A stretch of 64,000 nucleotides of DNA from NCBI RefSeq assembly GCF_020091405.1, contig NZ_CP081903.1:6758501-6822500 (forward strand). The letters are read 5' to 3'. This document shows positions 32,244 through 42,173 of the stretch, piece by piece. The notes beneath the pieces were generated by a model. It was given only the letters and a program-made list of their open reading frames with translations. It searched no databases and was not told the DNA's origin. This DNA is from Bacteroides cellulosilyticus. Lineage in GTDB: Bacteria > Bacteroidota > Bacteroidia > Bacteroidales > Bacteroidaceae. A program made the position numbers and the translations under genes. Position 1 is the stretch's first letter, and each line of letters begins with the position of its first letter.

Positions 32244-35003
32244 CTAATTCATTGTCGCCGGTGTCTTCAGCTTCACATCCGCCCAATCAGACCATGTAGG
32301 AGAAACCATATACTGAGGTTCCTGCATCTTGCCAATCAAAGCAGTAGCTTTCTTCACCTCTGCATTGGTCTTTTCAAACAGTTCTTTCATGGTTAAATCT
32401 CCCTTTGCATCCTTGATACATTTAACCAGGAAGTAAGTATAATATCCCTGCTTCTTATCATGATAAACACTGGAAGTCTGGTCACCGCTACTGGATGAGA
32501 AACTCAAGGTATGTCCCTGCGGCAAACCCACCTTCGGTACTACACGTACCCCTTTTTGGGCCAGCAACGGAGCAGCACTCTTGTAACCACCACTAAAGCA
32601 AGCATCCAGGAAAACATAAGCTCCCTTGATAGGATAGGTTGCCAGACGCTTATATAAATCCGCCAGAGAAATACCCAGACGAATGTTCTTACCCGTAATA
32701 TCTACCGGCAGCAAATAAGGTTCTTTCGTAGCCTCATCATTATTACCATGACCGGAATAATAGAATATCAATTCCGCTTCAGGATCAGTACTTGCCATAT
32801 TCACCAACCAGTCAAGCTGTTCGTGCATCATACCAGCCGTAGCATTCGGAACAACTTTCAGTTGTCCATCAGGTACACCAAATGTACGTACACAATATTC
32901 ACGGAATACCATAGCATCATTCACGGCATAAGGCACATTTATCTCTGCATTGGCACCAGTGATGCTATAATCTTCGTTACCAATGATCAATGCATAACGG
33001 TGACGATTCACAGCACCCACAGGAATATCTTGCAGCAACTCAGTATTGAGCCCTAAACTAACATTCTTAAGATCAACCGCCTTACGGACAGCTCCGTCAA
33101 TCTTGATTGTGCTGGATGCCGTTAAGTATTCACCCACCTTCACCTTATAGGCTTCACTCAGATAAGAAGAACGGGAATCTTCACTCACGCTTACCATCAC
33201 AGCAATTGAATCACCATCAAAACGCTTGTTCACAAGGAAACCATAATCCAGTGTTGCTACATCACCCGGAGCAATACTATCAATCGTCATTTCAGGTACA
33301 TCAGTTGTAAACACATTATTCGGCAACTTGAAGTTCAATTTCACATTACGTGCTGTCTTCGAACCGAAATTCTGCAAAGCAAGCGTCAGCTTACCATTCT
33401 TACCTAAAGTGATAGAAGAACCTTCGGAAGCAAAGAACTGATGATCCGCCACACGCAGGCGCGGCATAGCATATTCCTGTGTATTAACAATCAATTCCGA
33501 CGGATCAGCATCAAAACCATTCGCTTCGAATGCATAGATATTAATCTTGGCCAGTGCTGACGGCATTTCTTTCTTTACCAAATAACGGAAAGTGTATTGC
33601 TTCGATGTTCCTGCGGGAATATTACCGCCATCCAACTCACGGGGACCGTCGAAATATTCATCATATCCCTGTTGTTCGGAAAGACGGAGGCGGATATTAT
33701 AAGCATCCCCCTGTCCCTTATTCTCAACTGAAAATTGAACTGCAAAACTTTCACCGGCATCTATTACCTTATTATTATTGCCATCAATAAAACTATCCAC
33801 ATGGATGACCAACATAGCCGGTTCCACCGGTACAGGAGCAGATTCCTGCTGTTGCGCCACCCCCTCAGTCTTCTTCAATGCCTCATTATAAGCCAGCAAA
33901 CGGGAGGGGAAAGAAGTATATGAAGCACCGTCAGTAATAATTTTCATCAAGACCTCATACTCAGATTTCATATCCATATACTGATATACGCCTGCCAACC
34001 CCTGCATATACATTTTGGAGGAAGGTTCTTTTTCCAGAATTTTCAGGAACAGGTCTTTAGCATCCAGCAGATAACCGGAAGCACGCTGACGTACCAACGC
34101 ATATTCGGTATCATTGGCAATGGTAGCACCGTTATTCACAATTTCCGTAGCTACATTGAAATTAACACGCGCCAATCCGGTAAGCAACTCAAAACTATCG
34201 GGATGGAGAGCATACAAACGCTTGTAGATATCGAGCGCTTCCTGATTCTTTCCCTGGCGTTCCAAAATACGTGCCTTGATGGGCAATACCTTATCATTAT
34301 TGGGATCAACTTCAAGAATACGGTCGATGGCCGACAGTAACTTCGGCATATTGTTCGTGGCAATATGCACATTCACCAGATTATAAAGGAAATCAAGCGA
34401 AACAGGATACTTGGCTATGGCTTCCTCCAGGACACGTTCCTGTTCCGAATAATTCTTCTGCGACTGGTAAATCATATTCATATATACATAGCAGTCTTTC
34501 TGCTGTGTATCCGTTCCCGTGCTTAAATACTCCTGGAAATACTTCAACGCCTGCGAATACTTTTGGAGATTGTAGGCAGATACCGCCGCATAATATACTA
34601 CAGAAGCATAGCGGTTATCTTTGGGAAGCAATTCGCTCTGAAAAATCTTCAGCCGTGGCATCTCAATATAAGCCGCTGCAAAATCCAGTGCCTTAGAGGG
34701 TTGTTTCTGTTCGGAATAATACACTGCACCATTCAACAGATAAGGATACATCGCACGCAAACGATTCTTGGCGCCACTCAAATACTGACCGTTATCCGGT
34801 GCTTCCACTACTTTCATGAAATTCTCGTAACTGTCCAGCAGATAGCTATACATACCCGTCACGTTCGTTCCTTTATCGCGCTCACTTTCAAAAAGCACAT
34901 ATTGCTGGTTAGCACGCTTAGAGGCAGCTGCAGCATCCTGTGCCGCTACTCTCCCACATGCTCCCAACATTAAAATGATTGTCAGTACTAAAAAATTCTT
35001 CAT
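32244..35003 (-). CDS. Exported TPR protein with C-terminal caspase-like protease domain
   Basis: A 919-residue protein. The signal peptide has a possible lipobox (LGAC) in MKNFLVLTIILMLGACG. About residues 30-370 are TPR-like helical repeats, for example ALKYFQEYLSTGT and ALDIYKRLYALHPDSFEL. About 390-640 look like two beta-sandwich modules (DSFIDGNNNKVIDAGESFAV). From about 669 a C14 caspase/metacaspase fold begins at RYALIIGNEDYS. The catalytic dyad is intact: His752 in YYSGHGNND and Cys802 in FLDACFSGGY. Metacaspase-like enzymes cut after basic residues; the substrate here is unknown. It starts 21 bases after the propeller gene, with a terminator behind it. Confidence 0.88.
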   Translation of the reverse strand: MKNFLVLTIILMLGACGRVAAQDAAAASKRANQQYVLFESERDKGTNVTGMYSYLLDSYENFMKVVEAPDNGQYLSGAKNRLRAMYPYLLNGAVYYSEQKQPSKALDFAAAYIEMPRLKIFQSELLPKDNRYASVVYYAAVSAYNLQKYSQALKYFQEYLSTGTDTQQKDCYVYMNMIYQSQKNYSEQERVLEEAIAKYPVSLDFLYNLVNVHIATNNMPKLLSAIDRILEVDPNNDKVLPIKARILERQGKNQEALDIYKRLYALHPDSFELLTGLARVNFNVATEIVNNGATIANDTEYALVRQRASGYLLDAKDLFLKILEKEPSSKMYMQGLAGVYQYMDMKSEYEVLMKIITDGASYTSFPSRLLAYNEALKKTEGVAQQQESAPVPVEPAMLVIHVDSFIDGNNNKVIDAGESFAVQFSVENKGQGDAYNIRLRLSEQQGYDEYFDGPRELDGGNIPAGTSKQYTFRYLVKKEMPSALAKINIYAFEANGFDADPSELIVNTQEYAMPRLRVADHQFFASEGSSITLGKNGKLTLALQNFGSKTARNVKLNFKLPNNVFTTDVPEMTIDSIAPGDVATLDYGFLVNKRFDGDSIAVMVSVSEDSRSSYLSEAYKVKVGEYLTASSTIKIDGAVRKAVDLKNVSLGLNTELLQDIPVGAVNRHRYALIIGNEDYSITGANAEINVPYAVNDAMVFREYCVRTFGVPDGQLKVVPNATAGMMHEQLDWLVNMASTDPEAELIFYYSGHGNNDEATKEPYLLPVDITGKNIRLGISLADLYKRLATYPIKGAYVFLDACFSGGYKSAAPLLAQKGVRVVPKVGLPQGHTLSFSSSSGDQTSSVYHDKKQGYYTYFLVKCIKDAKGDLTMKELFEKTNAEVKKATALIGKMQEPQYMVSPTWSDWADVKLKTPATMN

Positions 35004-35024
35004 ATTTATTAGCTCCTCACTAAA

Positions 35025-37208
35025 TTATTTTGCAGGAAAAGCATCCATGATTACAAACTCTACGTTAATCTTACGGAATTCACCACCGCGTTCTTTGGCT
35101 ACTTCCACATGATATTCATATTCGTTCTTGGTGTTATCCAATGTGGTTACATTCTTTTCAATATAATCCTTCACACCTGCCGCACGCATCAAAGCCAACT
35201 GTTCATTAGTAGTGATGCCCGAAGCCTTTGTTACGGTAATATTATCAAGATTACCATTCTTATAATAAGGTTCATCAATAAATTCGCCATATTGTCCGTT
35301 ATAGGCAATGCGCCCGCGAATAGGACTTGCATCGGCAGAACCGGTAACAATGACCTTCACTTGTTTACCTTCAGACAGATACTTGGAGAAATCGCCTTCA
35401 AAAGCATTCTTGATAATCTTCATCAAAGACATTGCGGCATTGGAACGTTCAATATCATAACCACCTGACGGGAAGTCCTCCTTTGCAGAAAACTCTTTAT
35501 TGATCACCTCATACTGATAGCCCACTTTGTAGTTCAGAATCTTATTACCATTAGCATCCACACCCGGAATCACTTCTGTCCTCACATCAATCTGTGTATT
35601 TTCCGTAATCAGCTTATCCTGCTTCTTTTCTTCGATTACAGCTTCTTTAATTTCCTTCAGCTGAATTTCTTCACGACTTGCCTGCTGCATAATTTCCAGC
35701 GGAACAAAGTTTTCATCAGCTTCCAGAGCGGTTAACTTGGTGCGACCGATATTATCATAAATATAGACCTTATTTGTAGTCTCATTACGCACTTCTACGT
35801 AAGCCAGCTCAAATTCGTCCTTATCGTTCAACACGTAAACCGCGTTATCAAATTTCAAGTTCTTGCCATCCTTGAAATCGCCTACTTCATTTGAAGGCAC
35901 TTCCAAAGCAATCGCAGGCAATGCATTAAATCCGATATTCAGCATATTCTTGGAAGCATCATATTCTCCCACGAAAGGATTATCGATAGAGATACGGTCG
36001 CCTGCCAATTCCGTTGCCACTTCCTGGGCAAACAATTGCTGCTGCTTCAGACGAGTCTCGTCATTCACACGGATAGCATAATCTTCCATGGACTCACCCT
36101 GCATCATCTTCACCCACTCGTTCATCTTAGCGTCCACTTCCTTGCTCATCAATTTACCAAAGAAAGGATTCAAACCATTAGCATCCCAGAATACAAGCCC
36201 TTTGGCACGATTTGAAAGCATGAATACATCGCTCGTTTGTTTGTTCACAAAAAAGCGACTACCCGTCACACCACCCGGATTTTCATCCAACGTCTGTTCA
36301 GGCACACTGTTTTTCAAATTCATGATAACAATGGCATTACCATCTTTAACCACACTGATATATTTGCCATCCGGATGAAAAGACGGAGAAGTCAGTGTTC
36401 CACCTATCTTATCAAAGATATCCACCTTATCCCATGTCTTTGTATCGAAAATAGTCAGACGCTTGTCTGTCGTCACAACAGCCATTTGAGAAGCATCGGC
36501 GGAAAAGACCAATTCGGTTACTTCGGCAGGCATCGGAAGCGAGGTACGCAGTTCTTTCGTCTGGAAATTCCAGATATCGATATTCTTACCGGTTCCGGCA
36601 GCAATAAAATAGTTGTTGGGACTCATAGTAATAGCCGTTGCCACAGCTTTTCCCTGAATATAAGCCTGAGGCAAATATGCTTTTGTATCGTAAACTATGA
36701 TTTCTCCTAAAGAGTTGGAGACCAAGAAATTGCGTGCATCAGCACCATAGCACATGGCAACAGGGACAATATCTCCCTTTGATGCATCTTTCATCAACTC
36801 GGCACCTACAGGTCCGGGCACAAAGAAATTCAGATTCTTCCTGCCCTTCAATTCCTTGCTCTTACGCTGCTCTTTCAGTTCAAAAAGCTTCTTGTTCCGG
36901 TCGCGGAAAGAATAAATACTAACAGGTTTCTTTCCCCGCATCAAAGCCAGTGAACTGCCTGTAGGGTTAAAGGCTATCTTATCAACATCTCTCAGATCGA
37001 CAATAGGGATATCGCGAATCGTAAGCAAAGAACCATCCGACAGGAAAGCTGTACAAAACGTTGTATTGTCAAATGCCGAAATACGTTTCGCTGAAGGAAA
37101 ACTCCTTTTCGCTTGCACCTGAGCCATTGCCTGACCACCAAAGAAAGCAGCCACAATACAAAATGCAATACCCTTGACCGGGCGGAACCACATTTTCATT
37201 TCATCCAT
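35025..37208 (-). CDS. Exported WD40-like propeller protein with OmpA-like C-terminal region
   Basis: A 727-residue secreted or envelope protein with signal peptide GIAFCIVAAFFGGQAMAQ. About residues 40-340 are propeller-like repeats with WD40-style blades: FNPTGSSLALMRG, MSPNNYFIAAGTGKNIDIWN, FSADASQMAVVTTDKRLTIF and FHPDGKYISVVKDGN. About 590-720 resemble an OmpA-type domain: VIVTGSADASPI, then TNEQLALMRAAGVKDYIEK. It is followed 21 bases later by the TPR-caspase gene, and no other gene shares the unit. A -7 box TATATTTG lies on the minus strand at 37249-37256. A role in sensing envelope damage and triggering the protease is only a hypothesis. Confidence 0.75.
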   Translation of the reverse strand: MDEMKMWFRPVKGIAFCIVAAFFGGQAMAQVQAKRSFPSAKRISAFDNTTFCTAFLSDGSLLTIRDIPIVDLRDVDKIAFNPTGSSLALMRGKKPVSIYSFRDRNKKLFELKEQRKSKELKGRKNLNFFVPGPVGAELMKDASKGDIVPVAMCYGADARNFLVSNSLGEIIVYDTKAYLPQAYIQGKAVATAITMSPNNYFIAAGTGKNIDIWNFQTKELRTSLPMPAEVTELVFSADASQMAVVTTDKRLTIFDTKTWDKVDIFDKIGGTLTSPSFHPDGKYISVVKDGNAIVIMNLKNSVPEQTLDENPGGVTGSRFFVNKQTSDVFMLSNRAKGLVFWDANGLNPFFGKLMSKEVDAKMNEWVKMMQGESMEDYAIRVNDETRLKQQQLFAQEVATELAGDRISIDNPFVGEYDASKNMLNIGFNALPAIALEVPSNEVGDFKDGKNLKFDNAVYVLNDKDEFELAYVEVRNETTNKVYIYDNIGRTKLTALEADENFVPLEIMQQASREEIQLKEIKEAVIEEKKQDKLITENTQIDVRTEVIPGVDANGNKILNYKVGYQYEVINKEFSAKEDFPSGGYDIERSNAAMSLMKIIKNAFEGDFSKYLSEGKQVKVIVTGSADASPIRGRIAYNGQYGEFIDEPYYKNGNLDNITVTKASGITTNEQLALMRAAGVKDYIEKNVTTLDNTKNEYEYHVEVAKERGGEFRKINVEFVIMDAFPAK

Positions 37209-37248
37209 ATCTTTAATGTTTATAATAGTTTATGTTTCATACTATTTG

Positions 37249-37256
37249 CAAATATA
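37249..37256 (-). promoter_or_regulatory. -7 box for the propeller-caspase operon
   Basis: Minus-strand TATATTTG, 41 bases before the ATG at 37208. Confidence 0.55.
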
Positions 37257-37407
37257 AACATTAAATTCCTATCAAGCGGTCAACAAATTCTTGTTTTTTT
37301 TGTTTAAGGAGGCTTTTAACAGGATAAACAGGTAAAAAACAAGATTAAGAGGATCAAAAAGATAACTATACGGAATATTTATTTGTCACGGAAATCAGTG
37401 ACAAATA

Positions 37408-38838
37408 TTAAGAATGCTTCAATCCCATCTTTTCAGCACGCTGCAACATAAAAGTGCGTGCAGCCTCGTATTCATTAGGTATCACTCCATCCAGAATAGC
37501 ATCTTTAATGGCGCTTTTCAAAGTTCCTACCTGCTGGCAGGGTTCCAGATTGAAAGTTTTCATAATTTCTTCTCCACTGATGGGCGGTTGGAAGTTGCGA
37601 ACACGGTCGCGTTCCTCAAGATCCTTCAGTTTCTGACGCACCAGTTGGAAATTATTAAGAAAACGTTGTTTGCGCTCCATATTCTTAGACGTGATATCGG
37701 CTTCACACAGGGTCATCAGGTCATCAATGTCATCTCCCGCTTCAAAGAGAAGACGACGTACTGCAGAATCGGTTACCACATCATCGGCAATGACAATAGG
37801 ACGCATGTGCAGACTTACCAGCTTCTGTACATACTTCATTTTTTCATTCATCGGTAATTTCATTCTCCTGAAAATCTCCGGTACCATCTTCTCACCTATG
37901 AAATTATGATTGTGGAATGTCCAGCCTGCACGAGGTTCCCAACGTTTGGTAACAGGTTTCGCTATGTCATGCAACAGGGCAGCCCATCGCAACCAAAGGT
38001 TATCTGTTTTGCGACTGATATTATCAAGAACTTCCAAAGTATGATAGAAATTGTCCTTGTGAGCCCGTCCGTTACGGGTTTCCACACCTTGCAAAGCAGC
38101 AAGTTCCGGAAAAATCAGCGGCAACAGTCCGGAACGATCCAAGTCAATAAAACCTTTGGAAGGAACAGGAGAGAGTAATATCTTATTCAGCTCGTCCGCA
38201 GTACGTTCCTTAGAGATTATAGAAATGCGTTCACAATTGCGACACAAAGACTCGAACGTAGCATCATCAATATAGAAATTCAATTGGGTAGCAAAGCGGA
38301 TGCAACGCATCATACGCAACGGGTCATCACTGAATGTGATATCCGGATCAAGCGGAGTACGAATTGTCTTTTCTTTTAAATCTTCTATGCCACCAAAAGG
38401 ATCTACCAATTCTCCGAAACGACTTTGGTTCAGACAGACAGCCAGTGCATTAATAGTAAAATCACGACGGTTCTGATCATCTTCCAACGTACCATCTTCA
38501 ACAATGGGTTTACGAGAATCACGTTGATATGATTCTTTGCGTGCACCTACAAACTCCACTTCTGTCCCATGATATTTAACCTGTGCAGTACCAAAATTCT
38601 TGAATACAGCCACATGCGCACCACGCCCCAAACATTTGCCCAATGCTTCAGCCATTTCTATACCACTGCCAACCACTACGACATCAATATCCTTAGAAGG
38701 GCGTTGCAGGAAAATATCGCGTACATATCCACCGACCACATAGCATTCCAATCCCAATTCATCTGCCGTCTCGGATATCCGTTTAAATATGTCGTCACTA
38801 AAATGTTGTTTCAATTCTTCTGCTGTCAACTCAACCAT
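37408..38838 (-). CDS. cca: CCA tRNA nucleotidyltransferase with HD domain
   Basis: A 476-residue enzyme that adds or repairs the 3' CCA of tRNAs, needed here because the tRNA-Phe in this window does not encode CCA. The nucleotidyltransferase head has [20 protein letters not shown] with Gly36-Gly37 and Asp50/Asp52, then [13 protein letters not shown] and [18 protein letters not shown]-terminal HD phosphohydrolase-like domain follows ([14 protein letters not shown], then [15 protein letters not shown]). Monocistronic; a small dyad (TTTGTCAC/GTGACAAA at 37383-37405) follows the stop. Confidence 0.93.
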   Translation of the reverse strand: MVELTAEELKQHFSDDIFKRISETADELGLECYVVGGYVRDIFLQRPSKDIDVVVVGSGIEMAEALGKCLGRGAHVAVFKNFGTAQVKYHGTEVEFVGARKESYQRDSRKPIVEDGTLEDDQNRRDFTINALAVCLNQSRFGELVDPFGGIEDLKEKTIRTPLDPDITFSDDPLRMMRCIRFATQLNFYIDDATFESLCRNCERISIISKERTADELNKILLSPVPSKGFIDLDRSGLLPLIFPELAALQGVETRNGRAHKDNFYHTLEVLDNISRKTDNLWLRWAALLHDIAKPVTKRWEPRAGWTFHNHNFIGEKMVPEIFRRMKLPMNEKMKYVQKLVSLHMRPIVIADDVVTDSAVRRLLFEAGDDIDDLMTLCEADITSKNMERKQRFLNNFQLVRQKLKDLEERDRVRNFQPPISGEEIMKTFNLEPCQQVGTLKSAIKDAILDGVIPNEYEAARTFMLQRAEKMGLKHS

Positions 38839-38948
38839 AATACACCTTTAAAAAATAATCATATAGTTTTCATTCCGGAGCATAGAAAGTCTTTTGGTCT
38901 ATTTTTCCACCTTCCATGTATCCGAGCCGTGTCATCCTCGTATTTGCT

Positions 38949-39014
38949 CCGTACCTATACGCTTGGACTTGGTACGGACCAGGTACGGCTTTGATACGGA
39001 CCGGGTACGGTGAG
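38949..39014. repeat. Array of three 22-bp dyad repeats between cca and a lipoprotein gene
   Basis: Units start at 38949, 38971 and 38993. The second and third share GGTACGGACC-type text (GGTACGGACCAGGTACGG and GATACGGACCGGGTACGG), and the first carries the inverted arm CCGTACC. The 22-bp spacing equals that of the arrays at 24125 and 28185, though the sequence is different. Confidence 0.85.
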
Positions 39015-39084
39015 GACAAATAATTGTTCCAAACATCCGATATCTTAAGAAAACTAAAATACCATTTATCTATATTTGAGGCTG

Positions 39085-39113
39085 CAAAGATACGGATATT
39101 ATTTATAATTTTG
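39085..39113. promoter_or_regulatory. Back-to-back -7 boxes for cca and the 39140 gene
   Basis: Minus-strand TATCTTTG at 39085-39092 could serve cca, and plus-strand TAATTTTG at 39106-39113 lies 27 bases before the ATG at 39140. Neither has a clear -33. Confidence 0.4.
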
Positions 39114-39139
39114 TCCTCACTAACAGAAGAACAACAGTT

Positions 39140-39961
39140 ATGAAGACAATGATACTTCTTGCGTGCCTCTGTTGCACGCTCTTCTCTTGCGAGAATGTGG
39201 AGAAAAAAGCCGGTGAAAAATTGCAAACCGCCCGCGAAGCTTTTAAACGGGGAGACTTCAGTGAAGCAAAAATGCAGATTGACAGCATTAAGATATTATA
39301 CCCAAAAGCTTTTGAAACTCGTCGTGAAGGCATCAGTCTGATGCAGCAGGTAGAACTGAAAGAACAGGAAAAAACACTTGTTTACCTGGATAGCCTGTTT
39401 CAAAAGAAACAAAGCGAATTGGATGCCATAAAAGGGAAATTCACTCTCGAAAAAGATGCCGAATATCAGAAAATAGGCAACTATCTGCACCCCTCACAAG
39501 TAATAGAAAAAAATCTGCATCGTTCATATCTCCGCTTCCAGGTGAACGAAACCGGACAAATGAGCATGACTTCCATTTATTGTGGTCCAAGCAATATTCA
39601 CCATGTAGGTGTAAAAGTAGTTGCTCCTGATGGTAGTTTTGCCGAGACTCCTACTTCCAAAGATAGTTATGAAACTACCGATTTGGGAGAAAAAATAGAA
39701 AAGGCCGATTTCAAAATGGGAGAGGATGGCAATGTTATGGGATTCCTCTACCTGAATAAGGACAAGAATATCAAAGTGAATTATCAAGGCGAACGCTCCT
39801 ACTCCACTACTATGTCTCCGGTAGACCGCCAGGCATTGGCAGGAGTTTATGAACTGGCACAGATACTTTCATCCATCACTCAGATAAAAAAAGAGATGGA
39901 AGAGGCGAACCTGAAAATAAAATTCGTGAAACGAAAGATGCAGGAAAGAGAAGAACATTAG
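39140..39961 (+). CDS. Lipoprotein of unknown function with coiled-coil ends
   Basis: A 273-residue protein. The signal peptide MKTMILLACLCCTLFSC ends in a lipobox, followed by ENVEKKAGEK. About residues 20-110 are charged helices (AREAFKRGDFSEAKMQIDSI, then LKEQEKTLVYLDSLFQKKQ). A compact beta region (about 115-210) includes YLRFQVNETGQMSMTSIYCG and HHVGVKVVAPDGSF. The last 40 residues are again a charged coiled coil. I do not recognise the family beyond a conserved Bacteroides envelope protein; the N-terminal helices resemble a TPR hairpin. Single-gene unit. Confidence 0.7.
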   Translation: MKTMILLACLCCTLFSCENVEKKAGEKLQTAREAFKRGDFSEAKMQIDSIKILYPKAFETRREGISLMQQVELKEQEKTLVYLDSLFQKKQSELDAIKGKFTLEKDAEYQKIGNYLHPSQVIEKNLHRSYLRFQVNETGQMSMTSIYCGPSNIHHVGVKVVAPDGSFAETPTSKDSYETTDLGEKIEKADFKMGEDGNVMGFLYLNKDKNIKVNYQGERSYSTTMSPVDRQALAGVYELAQILSSITQIKKEMEEANLKIKFVKRKMQEREEH

Positions 39962-39989
39962 ACAATGTAACGTAACAGCAGTAACAAAA

Positions 39990-40048
39990 GAAACATAAAG
40001 GATGTAATCAATCGATTTGAAATCGATTGATTACATCCTTTATGTTTC
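39990..40048. terminator. Perfect 59-bp palindrome between convergent genes
   Basis: Two perfect 29-bp arms meet at a single central G (40019). The inner part is ATCGATTTGAAATCGAT, the outer end GAAACATAAAGG. It lies between the stops of the genes ending at 39961 and 40173, so a bidirectional terminator is plausible. It is far longer than needed and has no long T-tract. Confidence 0.6.
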
Positions 40049-40172
40049 ACCTTTATTTCTATCTTTGGTACTCAAAATCAATATTATTCATTATGTTAAT
40101 AGGTAGTTATGTGATAACAATGAAATCTATTCCGCAATATCACGAGTCTCATATAAACGTCCCCCTCCTCAG

Positions 40173-41312
40173 CTAATATTCCAGTATCGGATGCCACTCT
40201 TTTATTTCCTTCAATGTTTGCTCCGACGTCTTACATTTGCCCTCTGATCGATTCTCTATACGCTTCAGAAATTCCTCATCATATATATCAATCAAATGAA
40301 TGCCACTAAACTCTGCCGTCGGTTTTATAAAGATAATACCATCACATCCGTCAGCCAGCAGATTTGTTTTAACATAAGGCGAACCATTCATCGGATTGTC
40401 TACCCAGATCAACTTACCATCCGGATTACCAAAATAATCCGCAACCGTCAGGCTTGCGAAAGCGCCGCCGAGGTCAAATGCAACAGGCTTATTCCCATTC
40501 ATCCGAAAAGCCTCATCAATGACACCTCCCGCCAATTGCACCCAACGCGTTTTCTCATCCGGTATATATCCGTTAGCTCCCATGTATGCACCCCATAAAG
40601 TAATTATAAATACATCATTGGGATAACACTTCTTGAGCAAATAGCCTGCTGACGGGTAATTATAGTAATAATCTCCATTGCGAATGCCTCTGATTTGCGC
40701 GGTGGTATGAGCTCCGCCTGCATAGAAGACAACATGTTTACGTTGAATAATGTACCACCTTATCAGATTAACCATATTGTCATCTCGCGAACAAGTGTAT
40801 TGAACTTCTTCTTTATCAAAAACTTGCTGAATATAAGCAGGATCTAACAAAACAATCCGGGTACGATACTCTTGCGGTTTGGTTTGATTGGTCTCCCACA
40901 CTTTGCGAAAGACATCCGCATATTCCTTATAAGGATTTCCGTAATCATCAGGAGCGTGTTGCAGAATCTTAAAGACTAGATCTTCCCGATATTCGGATGA
41001 GTTCAATAATTCATTTACAAGCTTCTGATCCATCGAATTTCCGAATTCGAGAGCAAGGATATCAATATTTGCCGTCGTATCCGTGGCCATTGAGTCAATA
41101 ACATCACAGAGAAACAGAGGATGATCCTTAATCCAATGATCTTCCCCTATCGTCACGACTGAATACTTACGGATTTTATCCGCAACATATTGCATCGGTT
41201 CCTGCCCACTTCTCTCGATATGTGCAAGATATGCATCACTGTTTATGACACTTTGGGCATTAGCAGTAAAATGAAGTGCAGTACATAGTAGTAATAATAG
41301 TAGTTGTTTCAT
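40173..41312 (-). CDS. Secreted EreA/ChaN-like fold protein
   Basis: A 379-residue exported protein with signal peptide MKQLLLLLLCTALHFTANAQ. The segment YSVVTIGEDHWIKDHPLFL resembles the start of erythromycin-esterase-like and ChaN/TraB-type folds (GE-x-H motif), with ILALEFGNSMDQ and HVVFYAGGAHTTAQIRG as further fold landmarks. Catalytic residues of EreA cannot be confirmed by eye. A hydrolase or binding role in the periplasm is inferred from the fold only. Transcribed alone toward the palindrome at 39990. Confidence 0.5.
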   Translation of the reverse strand: MKQLLLLLLCTALHFTANAQSVINSDAYLAHIERSGQEPMQYVADKIRKYSVVTIGEDHWIKDHPLFLCDVIDSMATDTTANIDILALEFGNSMDQKLVNELLNSSEYREDLVFKILQHAPDDYGNPYKEYADVFRKVWETNQTKPQEYRTRIVLLDPAYIQQVFDKEEVQYTCSRDDNMVNLIRWYIIQRKHVVFYAGGAHTTAQIRGIRNGDYYYNYPSAGYLLKKCYPNDVFIITLWGAYMGANGYIPDEKTRWVQLAGGVIDEAFRMNGNKPVAFDLGGAFASLTVADYFGNPDGKLIWVDNPMNGSPYVKTNLLADGCDGIIFIKPTAEFSGIHLIDIYDEEFLKRIENRSEGKCKTSEQTLKEIKEWHPILEY

Positions 41313-41483
41313 ATTAATAAATATTAGTTATGGAGAGTAGTTCTTCACATGCCGTTTTCCTACGTGTCTATAAATATAAGGAATTAATACAGAAAATAGA
41401 TAAAATATCTTTTATTTTTTACGGAAATATGCTCAGAAACATTCTTATAGAGAATAAAAAGAAGTATCCTCCTAAATATAAAT

Positions 41484-41528
41484 AACAAACGCGGGACAAC
41501 TACATTAAGAAGTCATCCCGCGTTCGTT
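41484..41528 (-). terminator. Terminator of the single-domain response regulator gene
   Basis: AACAAACGCGGGA pairs with TCCCGCGTTCGTT around a loop of about 19 bases; on the minus strand an AT-rich tract (ATTTATATTT) follows. Confidence 0.7.
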
Positions 41529-41557
41529 ATAATATAATTTATACTATGAAAATTCTG

Positions 41558-41959
41558 TTACCACTGCAACAGTGGCAAGAACTTACTCAAGCAAGTACGT
41601 AATGCACTCAAGGTAATAGGCTTTACCAATACTTCCGAAGCACCGGCAGCCATTGCATTTTCACGGTCAGCCGTAAAAGCATAAGCAGTCTGCATGATAA
41701 TAGGAAGTTCTTTCTCCTCTTCACGGATAATCTTTGTTGCTTCCAGACCATTCATGATAGGCATTTTGATATCCATAAGAATAGCAGCTGTCTTTCCACG
41801 GTTCTCTTTGAACAGATTAACCATCTCTTCACCGTTTTTTGCCCACAATATCTCGCATTTTTTGCCAATAATAGCCTTTATCAACTTAAAGTTACTATCA
41901 TCGTCTTCCGCTACCAGTATCAGCGGACGGTAATCTTCTGATAAATTCCCTGTTTCCAT
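41558..41959 (-). CDS. Single-domain response regulator (receiver only)
   Basis: A 133-residue CheY-like protein. The start METGNLSEDY at 41959 is an ATG; the longer frame begins with TTG. The receiver is complete: acidic pair in LVAEDDDSN (Asp20-Asp21), phospho-acceptor Asp63 in ILMDIKMPIMNG, Thr/Ala of switch in MQTAYAFTADRE, and Lys113 in VLVKPITLSAL. There is no output domain. LVAEDDDSNFKLI is typical of receivers paired with hybrid kinases in Bacteroidetes. A -7 box TATCTTTG lies on the minus strand at 41985-41992. The partner kinase is not adjacent. Confidence 0.9.
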   Translation of the reverse strand: METGNLSEDYRPLILVAEDDDSNFKLIKAIIGKKCEILWAKNGEEMVNLFKENRGKTAAILMDIKMPIMNGLEATKIIREEEKELPIIMQTAYAFTADRENAMAAGASEVLVKPITLSALRTCLSKFLPLLQW

Positions 41960-42014
41960 GACCAATGTATTTTTGTTTAATGAGGCAAAGATATAAAAAA
42001 TAATATAAATATAT

Positions 42015-42173
42015 TATCTTTGGAGAAGATATGCTGCATCTCGGCATAACTTTTTCATGCAAGCATGAAAGTTCTACGCTCTATTTGCACTATCTTTAGA
42101 GAAGATAAGCTACACCTCAACATAAAAAATGAACGAGTTCATTTTATTCTGTTATCGGTTTGCATTATCTTTG
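42015..42173 (+). repeat. Tandem 75-bp promoter-plus-hairpin repeats upstream of the ABC-F gene
   Basis: Three -7 boxes lie at 42015 (TATCTTTG), 42091 (TATCTTTA) and 42166 (TATCTTTG), 76 and 75 bases apart. The first two are followed by near-identical text (GGAGAAGATATGCT and AGAGAAGATAAGCT) and then by a hairpin at the same place but with different arms: TTTCATGC-AA-GCATGAAA and AAAATGAAC-GA-GTTCATTTT. The third box gives a leader of about 15 bases before the ATG at 42196. Confidence 0.75.
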
